Made by a program: the position numbers and the translations under genes. The notes beneath the pieces were generated by a model. It made no database searches, was not told the DNA's origin, and saw nothing but the letters and a program-made list of their open reading frames with translations. A DNA stretch of 43,901 nt from Clostridium sp. (lineage in GTDB: Bacteria > Bacillota > Clostridia > Clostridiales > Clostridiaceae): the NCBI RefSeq assembly GCF_021372645.1, contig NZ_JAJFUC010000061.1, positions 1 through 43,901 on the forward strand, read 5' to 3'. Of the stretch, positions 32,784 to 40,833 are shown in pieces (position 1 is the stretch's first letter; every line of letters begins with the position of its first letter).

Positions 32784-33003
32784 CATTTTGCATTATGTGT
32801 AAACCATTTACATATAAAACATTATGATAATCGTATTTCATTTACTTACAATTTATTTTAAAAATATCGTTTTTATGACAACGTTTTAAATTATCATTTT
32901 AAAACTATAGTTAAAACATATAAAATAATTAACTCCTTTAATTGAAAATCTAAAAACTCTTTAATCTCTTCTTTTTTATTTAAATAAATTCAAAATAAAC
33001 ACT

Positions 33004-33043
33004 TATATATTTATAGTTATTTGCAAATAACTATAAATATATA
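33004..33043. repeat. Perfect 40-bp palindrome upstream of RNase J
   Basis: A perfect 20-bp inverted repeat with no loop, centred on TTTGCAAA at 33020-33027. It lies about 50 bases before the rnjA start, between divergent genes. There is no T run on either side. It may be an operator, a hairpin in the rnjA leader or a cruciform. Confidence 0.75.
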
Positions 33044-33095
33044 TAAATATCAGACAATGTACCTATTGTGGGTATAAATATTAAGGGGTGATAAA

Positions 33096-34802
33096 TTGGA
33101 TAATAACGAAATTAAAATTAAAACAAATAAAAAAATTAAACCAAGAGCAATTCCAATAAAGGTGATTCCATTAGGTGGGCTTGAAGAGATAGGAAAGAAT
33201 ATTACTGCCTTTGAATATAAAGATGAGATAATAGTTATAGATTGTGGATTAGCGTTTCCGGATGAAGATCTTTATGGGATTGATATTGTAATTCCTGATG
33301 TAACATACTTAATAAAAAATAAAGATAAGGTAAAGGGATTTTTTATTACCCATGGACATGAAGATCATATAGGTGCATTACCATATGTATTAAAGCAAAT
33401 TAATGCTCCTGTATATGGCACAAAACTTACAATTGGATTAATTGAAATTAAATTAAAAGAACATAATATACTTAGTGACTGTACATTAAACATAGTTGAA
33501 CCAGGTGAATTAATAAAATTAAATGAAATTAGTATTGAATTTATTACAAATAATCATAGTATACCAGATAGTTGTTCAATTGCATTACATACACCTGTAG
33601 GCGTTATTGTTCATACAGGCGATTTTAAAGTTGATTTTACACCAGTTGATGAAAAAGTTATGGATTTACAAAGATATGCTCAATTGGGTAAGAAAGGTGT
33701 ATTGCTTTTAATGGCTGAAAGCACTAATTGTCTTCATAAAGGTTATACAATGTCAGAAAAAACAGTAGGTGAAACACTAGACAATCTTTTTAGTAAGGCA
33801 ACTGGTAGGGTTATAGTATCTACATTTGCATCAAATGTTCATAGGCTACAGCAGATTAGCAATTCTTCAATTAAAAATAATAGAAAGATAGCTTTTAGTG
33901 GTCGAAGTATGGAGAAAATATCAGAAGTTGCTATAGACCTTGGATATTTATTTATTCCAGGAGATATGATAATAAGCTTAGATGAAATTAAAAACTATTC
34001 CAATGATAAGATAACTATTGTTACGACCGGAAGCCAAGGAGAATCAATGGCAGCACTTACAAGGATAGCTGCATCAACACATAGGCAGATACAAATAGAA
34101 GAAGGAGATACAGTTATTATCTCAGCAACTCCTATACCAGGTAATGAAAAAGCTGTATCAAATGTAATAAATGATTTAATCGAGAAGGGTGCTAATGTAA
34201 TTTATAAAGCAATAGAAGATATACATGTTTCAGGGCATGCTTGTGAACAAGAACTTAGATTGATTCAAACTTTATTAAAGCCTAAATTTTTTATACCTGT
34301 TCATGGTGAGTATAAGCATTTAAGTAAACATGCTAAAATAGCACAAAGTATGGGAGTAGATAAATCTAATACATTTATTTTAAGAACTGGAGATGTTCTT
34401 GAATTACTTAGAAATAAAGGTACAGTAACAGGAAAAGTGCCATTTGGAAGAGTACTTATAGATGGTATGGGTGTGGGCGATGTAGGTAATATGGTACTTA
34501 GAGATAGAAAGAATTTGGCTGAAAATGGAATTATAACAGTAGTTATAGCTATAGATAGAAGAAATAAAATTATAACATCAGGACCAGATATAGTTTCAAG
34601 AGGTTTTGTATATGTTAGAAATTCTGAAGAACTAATTGATGAAGTTAGAAGTGTAGTTACTAATGTTGTAGAAAAATGCTTAGATAATAATATAACTCAA
34701 TGGGCAGAAATAAAAAATAGTATAAGAAGAGAAGTAGATAATTTTGTTTATACAAAGATGAAGAGAAAACCTATGATTTTACCGGTAATTGTTGAAGTAT
34801 AA
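33096..34802 (+). CDS. rnjA: Ribonuclease J
   Basis: The 568-residue metallo-beta-lactamase/beta-CASP ribonuclease takes part in mRNA decay and RNA maturation. The zinc motif HGHEDHIGALPY lies near residue 85, HTGDFKVD follows, and the beta-CASP region ends in PVHGEYKHL. GLEEIGKN near residue 28 is typical. TTG start five bases after AAGGGGTG. The C-terminal domain is complete (MKRKPMILPVIVEV). The gene is monocistronic, with a long palindrome in its upstream region. Endo- and 5'-exonuclease activity are family knowledge. Confidence 0.95.
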   Translation: MDNNEIKIKTNKKIKPRAIPIKVIPLGGLEEIGKNITAFEYKDEIIVIDCGLAFPDEDLYGIDIVIPDVTYLIKNKDKVKGFFITHGHEDHIGALPYVLKQINAPVYGTKLTIGLIEIKLKEHNILSDCTLNIVEPGELIKLNEISIEFITNNHSIPDSCSIALHTPVGVIVHTGDFKVDFTPVDEKVMDLQRYAQLGKKGVLLLMAESTNCLHKGYTMSEKTVGETLDNLFSKATGRVIVSTFASNVHRLQQISNSSIKNNRKIAFSGRSMEKISEVAIDLGYLFIPGDMIISLDEIKNYSNDKITIVTTGSQGESMAALTRIAASTHRQIQIEEGDTVIISATPIPGNEKAVSNVINDLIEKGANVIYKAIEDIHVSGHACEQELRLIQTLLKPKFFIPVHGEYKHLSKHAKIAQSMGVDKSNTFILRTGDVLELLRNKGTVTGKVPFGRVLIDGMGVGDVGNMVLRDRKNLAENGIITVVIAIDRRNKIITSGPDIVSRGFVYVRNSEELIDEVRSVVTNVVEKCLDNNITQWAEIKNSIRREVDNFVYTKMKRKPMILPVIVEV

Positions 34803-34857
34803 TAAGTAAGGCATATTCAATTCTCTCATACGTCTAATTTAATATATAAATAATTGC

Positions 34858-34895
34858 AAATAGGTATTAGAATAACAAATTACCTATTTCTAGTA
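34858..34895 (+). terminator. Possible terminator after rnjA
   Basis: AAATAGGTA (34858-34866) pairs with TACCTATTT (34881-34889). The tail is only weakly T-rich. Confidence 0.5.
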
Positions 34896-34979
34896 TAAAA
34901 TAGTTTTGTAAAAAATTCGCTAGAAAAGGTGGTTTAGTTCGTTTAAGTAATTTTAATTTTAAGTATGCTGAAATTTATC

Positions 34980-35010
34980 TTGACTCTAACCTAAGGGATG
35001 AGTTTATAAT
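34980..35010 (+). promoter_or_regulatory. MerR-type promoter/operator upstream of the first aminotransferase
   Basis: TTGACT at 34980-34985 and TATAAT at 35005-35010 have an unusually long 19-base spacer, the hallmark of MerR-activated promoters. The spacer holds the dyad CTC-N3-CCT-A-AGG-N3-GAG, centred between the boxes. The same architecture and the CCTAAGGGA core recur at 39555-39585 before the MerR gene. Confidence 0.8.
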
Positions 35011-35042
35011 AAGCATATAAGATTTTTTTACTAAAGGGATTT

Positions 35043-35063
35043 AGGCACATTCAAAAAAATAAC
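35043..35063 (+). repeat. Single-arm fragment of the hairpin repeat
   Basis: GGCACATTCAAAAAAATAAC lies in the untranslated leader between the MerR-type promoter and the aminotransferase. A shorter match, GGCATATTCAA, lies at 34810-34820. No complete partner arm was found. Confidence 0.45.
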
Positions 35064-35136
35064 AAGTTAGGATGTTAATATATTTTATATACCTAAATTA
35101 AAAATTTTTTATTTGGCTAAGAGAGGATTGAGTTAT

Positions 35137-36312
35137 ATGAAAAAAATACCATTTTCACCACCTGATATAACAGAAGAAGAAATAGAAGCAGTAGCTAATG
35201 TGCTAAGATCAGGATGGATTACTTCAGGACCACAACTTGCAAAGTTTGAAGAAGGAATAGAAGAGTACTTAAAAGTTAATAAAGCTTTAGCATTAAATAG
35301 TGCAACTGCTGCAATGGAGTTAGTACTTAAGGTATTTGATATAAAAGAAGGAGATGAGATTATATCTACTCCTTATACTTATACTGCAACTTCAAGTGTT
35401 GCTGTACATAGAGGGGTTAAGCCTATATATGTAGATGTAAAAAAAGATACTTTTGAAATGGATATAGATAAGGTTGCTGAAAAGATTACAGATAAGACAA
35501 AAGTAATTATGCCAGTAGATATTGCGGGTCTACCATTTGACTATGATGCATTAAAGAAAGTTTTAAAAGATAAAAATAGAGAAGATATTATGATTCTTTG
35601 TGATTCAGCACATTCTTTTGGTGCTAAATACAAAGGAGAGCCAGTTGGATCTCAATGTGACTTCCATTCATTCTCATTCCATGCAGTTAAGAATTTAACT
35701 ACTGGTGAAGGTGGAGCAGTTACTTTTAATGATAATAATTTTAAAGAACATGAAAATCTACTTCAATATATGAGATTTACTGCTATGCATGGTCAATCAA
35801 AGGATGCTTTAAGTAAACTTAAGGCTGGAGCTTGGGAATATGATATTATAAATGATGGACTTAAATGTAATTTAACAGATATAGGAGCTGCAATTGGTGT
35901 AGTTCAACTTAAGAGATATGAAGGAATGCTTGAAAAGAGAAGACAAATTTTCAAGACATACACAGAGATTTTATCTAAAGAAGATTTTTCAATAATTCCA
36001 GTTACTAAAGATGATAATGGAACTGAAACATCATATCATTTATATCTTTATAGAGTTAAAGGCTTTAATGAAGAAAAGAGAAATGCAGTTATTCAAAAGT
36101 TAGCTGAAATGGGAATAGCAACAAATGTTCATTATAAACCTCTCCCAATGCTAACACTTTACAAAAATCTTGGATATGACATTAAGGATTATCCAAATGC
36201 TTATGCTCAATATGAAAATGAAATTACACTTCCAGTATATACTACATTGTCTCTTGAGGATGCGGAGTATATAGCGAAGGAAACTTTAAAAGTAATTAAA
36301 GAGTTATTATAA
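35137..36312 (+). CDS. DegT/DnrJ/EryC1-family sugar aminotransferase (first)
   Basis: This 391-residue PLP enzyme is of the type that aminates nucleotide-linked keto sugars. PLP-related residues are D156 in LCDSAHSFG and K185 in SFHAVKNLTTGEGG. GWITSGPQLAKFEE and NSATAAMELVLK are family-typical. The start ATG 35137 is nine bases after GAGAGGA (35121-35127). The TTG at 35113 is upstream of that site. Transcription probably begins at the MerR-type promoter near 35017. A strong terminator closes the unit. No other sugar-nucleotide genes are next to it, so the product sugar cannot be named. Confidence 0.9.
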   Translation: MKKIPFSPPDITEEEIEAVANVLRSGWITSGPQLAKFEEGIEEYLKVNKALALNSATAAMELVLKVFDIKEGDEIISTPYTYTATSSVAVHRGVKPIYVDVKKDTFEMDIDKVAEKITDKTKVIMPVDIAGLPFDYDALKKVLKDKNREDIMILCDSAHSFGAKYKGEPVGSQCDFHSFSFHAVKNLTTGEGGAVTFNDNNFKEHENLLQYMRFTAMHGQSKDALSKLKAGAWEYDIINDGLKCNLTDIGAAIGVVQLKRYEGMLEKRRQIFKTYTEILSKEDFSIIPVTKDDNGTETSYHLYLYRVKGFNEEKRNAVIQKLAEMGIATNVHYKPLPMLTLYKNLGYDIKDYPNAYAQYENEITLPVYTTLSLEDAEYIAKETLKVIKELL

Positions 36313-36335
36313 TAATAGCTTGTTCAGTTTATAAT

Positions 36336-36375
36336 AAAAGCAGTAGGTTAAGAAAAATTTTTACCTACTGCTTTT
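36336..36375 (+). terminator. Terminator after the first aminotransferase
   Basis: A perfect 13-bp stem (AAAAGCAGTAGGT at 36336-36348 with its complement at 36363-36375). The right arm ends in TTTT. Confidence 0.9.
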
Positions 36376-36405
36376 GTAATATATAACTTTATAATGTATG
36401 AATTC

Positions 36406-36438
36406 AGACTTTAATGTTAATAAATATAATTAAAGTCT
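36406..36438 (+). promoter_or_regulatory. Hairpin in the leader of the DUF262 cassette
   Basis: AGACTTTAAT (36406-36415) and ATTAAAGTCT (36429-36438) form a perfect 10-bp stem with a 13-base loop, about 50 bases before the first gene of the cassette and without a T tail. TATAAT at 36390-36395 just upstream could be a -10 box with a poor -35. An operator or leader structure is possible. Confidence 0.4.
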
Positions 36439-36487
36439 ATAAAATATAAGTTATATAGATTATAATTTATATAGGTGGTGAACGGAG

Positions 36488-37708
36488 ATGCAAGAAATAA
36501 GTATTATAGATGCAGAAGTTATTTTTAATAAAATAGAAGAAGAAGATAAGAAGGAAGCAGAAAAACCTGACTACAGTTCAATAACTAGTAATAGTATAAC
36601 TCAATATAAAAGTGATTTGGCATTTATAACTTTAATGGAAGGATTAGATCAAGGGTTGTATGTAATACCAAAGTATCAAAGAAAATTTATTTGGTTACAA
36701 GAGCAAGTTGAAAATTTAGCAGTATCTTTAATAAGAGGGTTACCAATTCCTCCTATATATGTATCAAGAAATGAAAAAAAACAAATGGAGATACTTGATG
36801 GACAGCAAAGAATGATAAGTTTATTTTTATATTATAAGGGCAAGTATATAAAGAATAGCTCAAATACATCAATTGAATTACAGGAGATAACATGTGATGA
36901 AAGTCTAACAGAAGATGGAACAGATTTCTTGAGTTTGATTGAAAAACTATGGAAGTTAAAAAATGTTACTTATGAATATAAATATATTGATGATAATTCT
37001 GAAAAAGAGAAAGCAATTGATATAAGTTATAAAACGCTTCCTATTGAAATAAAAAGGACAGTAGATTTTACTACAATTTCAGTAGTAGAAATAAAAGTAG
37101 ATGATGAAGAACATAAAAATAGAATATTATATAAAGTATTTGAAAATTTAAATAGTGGTGGAACTAAACTTACTAATCAAGAATTAAGAGATGGTATATA
37201 CCAATGTGAATTTTATGAGATGTTACACACTATAAATAATACTAATATGAAGTGGAGGAATATTTATGGTCCTAAGCATAAGCATAGCAGAGATGTTGAG
37301 CTTTTACTAAGATTTTCAGCAGTAGAATATTTCTTTAAATTAGAAGATGAAAAAATAAAAATAAATAATTATTTTGGATCGTATCCTAAATTACTTAATG
37401 ATTTTTCAGATAAAGCCATCAAATTTAATGAGGCAACTATTTTAAAGTACAAAAATAATATAGAAAAATTTATAAATAGAATTGAATTTAGTGGAAGAAT
37501 GCCTAACTTATTAATAGAGAGTTTATATCTAGCAAGTACTTATATAGATGGCGAATATAAAATACAGGATGATATTTGTAATTTAATACTAAAGAGTGAC
37601 GAGTTTAAAGATGGAGCTTTAAGTTATTCAGCAAGTAAAGTAAATGTAAAAGAGAGGTTTAACTATGTCTACAGAGAATTATCAAAATATGTTGAAGGAA
37701 ATAAGTAA
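36488..37708 (+). CDS. DUF262 (GmrS-like, DGQQR) protein, putative defence component
   Basis: The 406-residue protein has the DUF262 (ParB/sulfiredoxin-like fold) core: IPKYQRKFIW (60-69), SLIRGLPIPPIYV (80-92), the nucleotide-binding DGQQR (104-108), and NLNSGGTKLTNQELRD further on. In GmrSD-type restriction enzymes and BrxU this domain hydrolyses nucleotides and controls an attached nuclease. Here no DUF1524 nuclease domain is fused; the C-terminal half (about 240-406) is helical and unassigned. The gene follows AGGTGG at good spacing. It overlaps the ATPase gene by 44 bases, which argues for one functional unit. Acting as sensor or regulator of the ATPase-HNH pair is an inference. Confidence 0.85.
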   Translation: MQEISIIDAEVIFNKIEEEDKKEAEKPDYSSITSNSITQYKSDLAFITLMEGLDQGLYVIPKYQRKFIWLQEQVENLAVSLIRGLPIPPIYVSRNEKKQMEILDGQQRMISLFLYYKGKYIKNSSNTSIELQEITCDESLTEDGTDFLSLIEKLWKLKNVTYEYKYIDDNSEKEKAIDISYKTLPIEIKRTVDFTTISVVEIKVDDEEHKNRILYKVFENLNSGGTKLTNQELRDGIYQCEFYEMLHTINNTNMKWRNIYGPKHKHSRDVELLLRFSAVEYFFKLEDEKIKINNYFGSYPKLLNDFSDKAIKFNEATILKYKNNIEKFINRIEFSGRMPNLLIESLYLASTYIDGEYKIQDDICNLILKSDEFKDGALSYSASKVNVKERFNYVYRELSKYVEGNK

Positions 37709-38630
37709 TAAGATTCTTAATAATAAACTTAAATATAAAAATACAATAATAATAGGAGACAATAGTAGTGGTAAATCAGAAGTATTAAAATCTCTATTTG
37801 AGTATAAAAAAGAAGGATATTATTTTATAGATTCTGTAAATAGAAGTTTTGATTTTACTAAAGTAAGTTCTTTAAAAGGATTAGAATTAGGAAGTTATAA
37901 AAAAGTTGTTGAACGAAGAGTAGATGATGTAAAGAATTTTAACTTAGAGGATAGTTTTGATGTATTCGGGGATGGTAATGGATCTATTGAACAAGTTTAT
38001 TTTAATTATGATAAAAGAGTAAAATCGTTGTTTAAGGAATTACTTAATATAGATTTTAATATTGAAATTAAGGATAATCTTATTATAGGTAAAAAACCAT
38101 TATTGAAAATTGGAAATGAATTTGAAAAATTATCAAGCGGATTTCAAGCAATAATAAGAATTCTTTTAGAAATATGTTATTTTGAAGATTCTTTAGAAAA
38201 AGATATAAAAAATCCATTTGTAGTTATTGATGAAGTTAATGAATTTTTATCATCAAAGAATGAGGAAAAGATGTTACCATTTTTAAAGAAAAATTTTAAA
38301 CAGATGAATTTTATAGTTACAACACACTCTCCAGACATAATAGCAAGTTCAGAGGAATTTAATATAATAGCATTGAAGAGTAATAATTATCAATGCTTAG
38401 ATGGTAATGACTATAGAAGTGTAACGGATGTACGTGAAATATTTGCAGAAATATATGATATAAAAGATGATGATAAAGCTGATCATATTGAGTTTACATT
38501 AAGAAACTTACTTAATCTTAAAATTAGCAATGCATGGACAGATATAGAAGAACATAAGTTGAAGTTAATTAATGAAAATAGATTATCTAATGCACAAAAG
38601 TTATTATTAACGCAAATAAAAAGTTGGTGA
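37665..38630 (+). CDS. ABC/AAA-type ATPase, PtuA-like
   Basis: The 321-residue ATPase is of the AAA_15/AAA_21 (OLD/SMC-like) class. Walker A is GDNSSGKS (31-38), the signature-like segment is LSSGFQ (156-161), Walker B with the catalytic glutamate is VVIDE (186-190), and the switch histidine is in TTHSPD (219-224). It is short, with no coiled coil or TOPRIM nuclease, as in the ATPase of Septu systems. It starts inside the preceding gene with AGAGAGG at good distance. The HNH gene follows four bases after its stop. It likely binds the HNH partner and holds it inactive until triggered, by analogy with PtuA. Confidence 0.88.
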   Translation: MSTENYQNMLKEISNKILNNKLKYKNTIIIGDNSSGKSEVLKSLFEYKKEGYYFIDSVNRSFDFTKVSSLKGLELGSYKKVVERRVDDVKNFNLEDSFDVFGDGNGSIEQVYFNYDKRVKSLFKELLNIDFNIEIKDNLIIGKKPLLKIGNEFEKLSSGFQAIIRILLEICYFEDSLEKDIKNPFVVIDEVNEFLSSKNEEKMLPFLKKNFKQMNFIVTTHSPDIIASSEEFNIIALKSNNYQCLDGNDYRSVTDVREIFAEIYDIKDDDKADHIEFTLRNLLNLKISNAWTDIEEHKLKLINENRLSNAQKLLLTQIKSW

Positions 38631-38634
38631 TTTT

Positions 38635-39420
38635 ATGCGTGAAAATATACTTTTATTGGATATTCCTAATTTTAATCCAAAGTATGATAGTAAAGTTCAT
38701 TATGCATATGAGGATAAACGTGGAAGTATAAATTTGAAAAAATTACTTATAGATACTTCAAAAGGTTATTGTATGTATTGTTATAGTAGAATTTTAATTG
38801 ATGAAAAAAATTCTGGTCATTTAGAACATTCAATTGAAAAGGCTAATTCTGATTTATTGAAAGAATGTATTAGTAATATTTCAATAACGTGTTCTAAGTG
38901 TAATCTATCTTTTAAACGAGTTGGTGAAAAAGATAGAAAACTGAGTAAAAGAACAATTAGTAAATTTAATAAAATGGTAAGCTGTGAAAAATCATGTATA
39001 AATATTTGTGATGAATACAATACATTAAGAAAACAATATATAAGTAGAGTTGGTTCTGAAATAATATTGCAGCCTTTTGGCGTTAAAAACTCTAATACTA
39101 ATATTGAATTAAGAATTCAGTATGATGTACTTAATCAAGAATTTATACCAAGCAATGATTATAAATATAACGATAATGAAAAAGAATTTATAAAAAAGCA
39201 TATAAAAAGATTTAATTTAAATGATACTACATATAGAACTAAATCTATTATAAAACTTTGTGAAGATGTAATAAATTTTGAAAAACTTCCTAAAGTAGAA
39301 AGGTATGAAAATTTAATTGCTGATTTACTAATAGAGAAATTAGAAAAAGTTGAGTTAGATAAAGCTATAAAGCTATGTGTAATAATTTATGAACAAGCTA
39401 TAATAAAAAATAAGAATTAA
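38635..39420 (+). CDS. HNH endonuclease-like protein, PtuB-like
   Basis: The 261-residue protein carries a zinc-supported HNH core: CMYC (C46, C49), HLEH (H62, E64, H65), then a CSKCN (C86, C89, N90) second cysteine pair. This CxxC-HxEH-CxxCN order fits the HNH family of PtuB and retron-associated effectors (TIGR02646-like). The C-terminal 150 residues are unassigned. The start ATG 38635 is preceded by GGTGA inside the ATPase end. A nuclease acting on DNA or tRNA is likely (PtuB has been reported to cut nucleic acid). The target here is unknown. A strong 23-bp terminator follows. Confidence 0.85.
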   Translation: MRENILLLDIPNFNPKYDSKVHYAYEDKRGSINLKKLLIDTSKGYCMYCYSRILIDEKNSGHLEHSIEKANSDLLKECISNISITCSKCNLSFKRVGEKDRKLSKRTISKFNKMVSCEKSCINICDEYNTLRKQYISRVGSEIILQPFGVKNSNTNIELRIQYDVLNQEFIPSNDYKYNDNEKEFIKKHIKRFNLNDTTYRTKSIIKLCEDVINFEKLPKVERYENLIADLLIEKLEKVELDKAIKLCVIIYEQAIIKNKN

Positions 39421-39474
39421 TTAAATAAGATTCATTTAAGAATAAAGATAGTAATATCTATATATATAGGTGTG

Positions 39475-39523
39475 AAAATAAACTTTATGTAATTAAAATA
39501 TTTAATTACATAAAGTTTATTTT
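39475..39523. terminator. Long terminator hairpin after the defence cassette
   Basis: A perfect 23-bp stem (39475-39497 with 39501-39523) around a three-base loop. The right side continues TTATT, and the left arm begins with AAAA, so it could work in both directions. Confidence 0.85.
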
Positions 39524-39554
39524 ATTATTTCAAGAGAATTTTTAAAAATAAGTG

Positions 39555-39585
39555 TTGACCCTGCCCTAAGGGAAGGGATTACAAT
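39555..39585 (+). promoter_or_regulatory. MerR-type promoter/operator of the MerR-methyltransferase gene
   Basis: TTGACC at 39555-39560 and TACAAT at 39580-39585 have a 19-base spacer. The dyad CCCTGCCCT-A-AGGGAAGGG (39559-39577) has eight of nine pairs matching, centred between the boxes. Transcription would begin near 39592, just before the gene, as expected for autoregulation by a MerR protein. Confidence 0.85.
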
Positions 39586-39607
39586 TGATTTAATGGGAGT
39601 GATAATT

Positions 39608-40768
39608 TTGAAGATAGGTGAATTTGCTAAAAAATCAGGAGTAACTGTAAAAACATTGCTTCATTATGATAAAATAGGACTTCTTAAGCCATCACACAAA
39701 ACAGATGCAGGATATAGAATTTATTGTGAAGAGGATTTTTTAAAGCTTCAACAAATTACAACCTTAAAATTCATAGGCTTACCATTAAATGAAATAAATC
39801 ATATTTTATATGAAAGCGGAGAAAATCTGGAGAGTATGATAAGCATTCAAAAGAAGGCTTTAGAAGAAAAGAAAAAACATATTGATGCAGTTATAGATGT
39901 TTTTAATAAAGCTAAAAATACAGCAAAGAAAAATGGATTTTTAGATGCTAACAATTTAATCGATATTATAAAGATAACTAATATGGAAAGCAGGGTTAGA
40001 GAGCAATATAAAAGTGATAAGAACCTTAACATTAGGAGTAATCTCCATAGCTATAACATAAATAAAGTAGACTTTGATAAATGGTGTTTTAATCAAATAA
40101 ATTTTCCGAAGAATGCAAGAATATTAGAAATTGGATGTGGCACAGGAAAGCTTTGGTTTAAGAATAAAGAAAGCATTTATAAAAATTTAGATATTACTTT
40201 ATCAGATTTTTCAAAAAGTATGTTAAAGATTGCAAAGGATAAATTAAAAGACATAGATTATGACTTTAAGTATGAAGAAATCAACGTGGAAAACATTCCA
40301 TATGAAGATGAAAGTTTTGACATTGTTATTGCAGAACATATGATTTATTTTGCATCAGATATAGAAAAAGCTTTATCTGAAATAAAGAGAGTTTTAACTT
40401 GTGGAGGCATGCTTTATGTAAGTGCGAATTCATGTGAAACTATGGCAGAATTAAATAAACTTGTAGAAAAATTTGATTCAAGTCTTGGAATTGATAATAA
40501 CGGATATTCATCTAGGTTTGAATTAGAAAATGGAGATGCAGTTCTTAAAAAATATTTTAATAAAGTTGATGTAGAAATATTAGAAGGAAAAATCATAGTA
40601 GATGATGCAAAACCTGTGGTTTCTTATAAAGCTTCAACGATTCAAGGTAGTTCAATACTTGTTGGAGAAAAGAAAAAAGAATTCACAAAGTACTTAGAAG
40701 ATTATATTAAAAAGAATGGGGATATATCAATAACTACAAAAACTTGTATGTTTAAAGCAATGAAATAA
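39608..40768 (+). CDS. MerR regulator fused to a SAM-dependent methyltransferase
   Basis: The 386-residue protein begins MKIGEFAKKSGVTVKTLLHY (TTG start eight bases after GGGAG at 39595-39599). The ATG at 39593 would be leaderless. Residues 1-70 are a MerR winged HTH with IGLLKP and DAGYRIY, followed by a helical dimerisation segment (about 75-115). Motif I of a class I methyltransferase, ILEIGCGTGKLW, lies near residues 172-183, and SFDIVIAEHMIYF is the motif III region. The effector-binding part of a normal MerR is thus replaced by a methyltransferase domain. Its own promoter carries a MerR operator, so autoregulation is likely. It could sense SAM or a methylation substrate (inference). Confidence 0.85.
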   Translation: MKIGEFAKKSGVTVKTLLHYDKIGLLKPSHKTDAGYRIYCEEDFLKLQQITTLKFIGLPLNEINHILYESGENLESMISIQKKALEEKKKHIDAVIDVFNKAKNTAKKNGFLDANNLIDIIKITNMESRVREQYKSDKNLNIRSNLHSYNINKVDFDKWCFNQINFPKNARILEIGCGTGKLWFKNKESIYKNLDITLSDFSKSMLKIAKDKLKDIDYDFKYEEINVENIPYEDESFDIVIAEHMIYFASDIEKALSEIKRVLTCGGMLYVSANSCETMAELNKLVEKFDSSLGIDNNGYSSRFELENGDAVLKKYFNKVDVEILEGKIIVDDAKPVVSYKASTIQGSSILVGEKKKEFTKYLEDYIKKNGDISITTKTCMFKAMK

Positions 40769-40770
40769 TG

Positions 40771-40790
40771 CATATGAAAGAAAATAACCT
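40771..40790 (+). repeat. Single-arm fragment of the hairpin repeat in an operon gap
   Basis: CATATGAAAGAAAATAACC matches the left arm of copies B and C. It lies between the MerR gene and the second aminotransferase and creates a misleading in-frame ATG upstream of the real start. Confidence 0.5.
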
Positions 40791-40833
40791 AATGGTAAAA
40801 CAACCACGAGGTAAAATTAAGGAGATAGAAAAA

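Noticed and set aside
36488-37708. Classical GmrSD enzyme
   Set aside because: No DUF1524 nuclease domain is fused or adjacent. The nuclease-like protein is a different HNH type with an ATPase between.
36488-39420. Retron with Septu-type effector
   Set aside because: No reverse transcriptase gene and no msr/msd-type repeat structure is near. Only the ATPase-HNH pair resembles that effector.
40768-40833. Longer start for the second aminotransferase
   Set aside because: The extra residues come from a repeat arm. ATG 40834 has AAGGAG and matches the family start.
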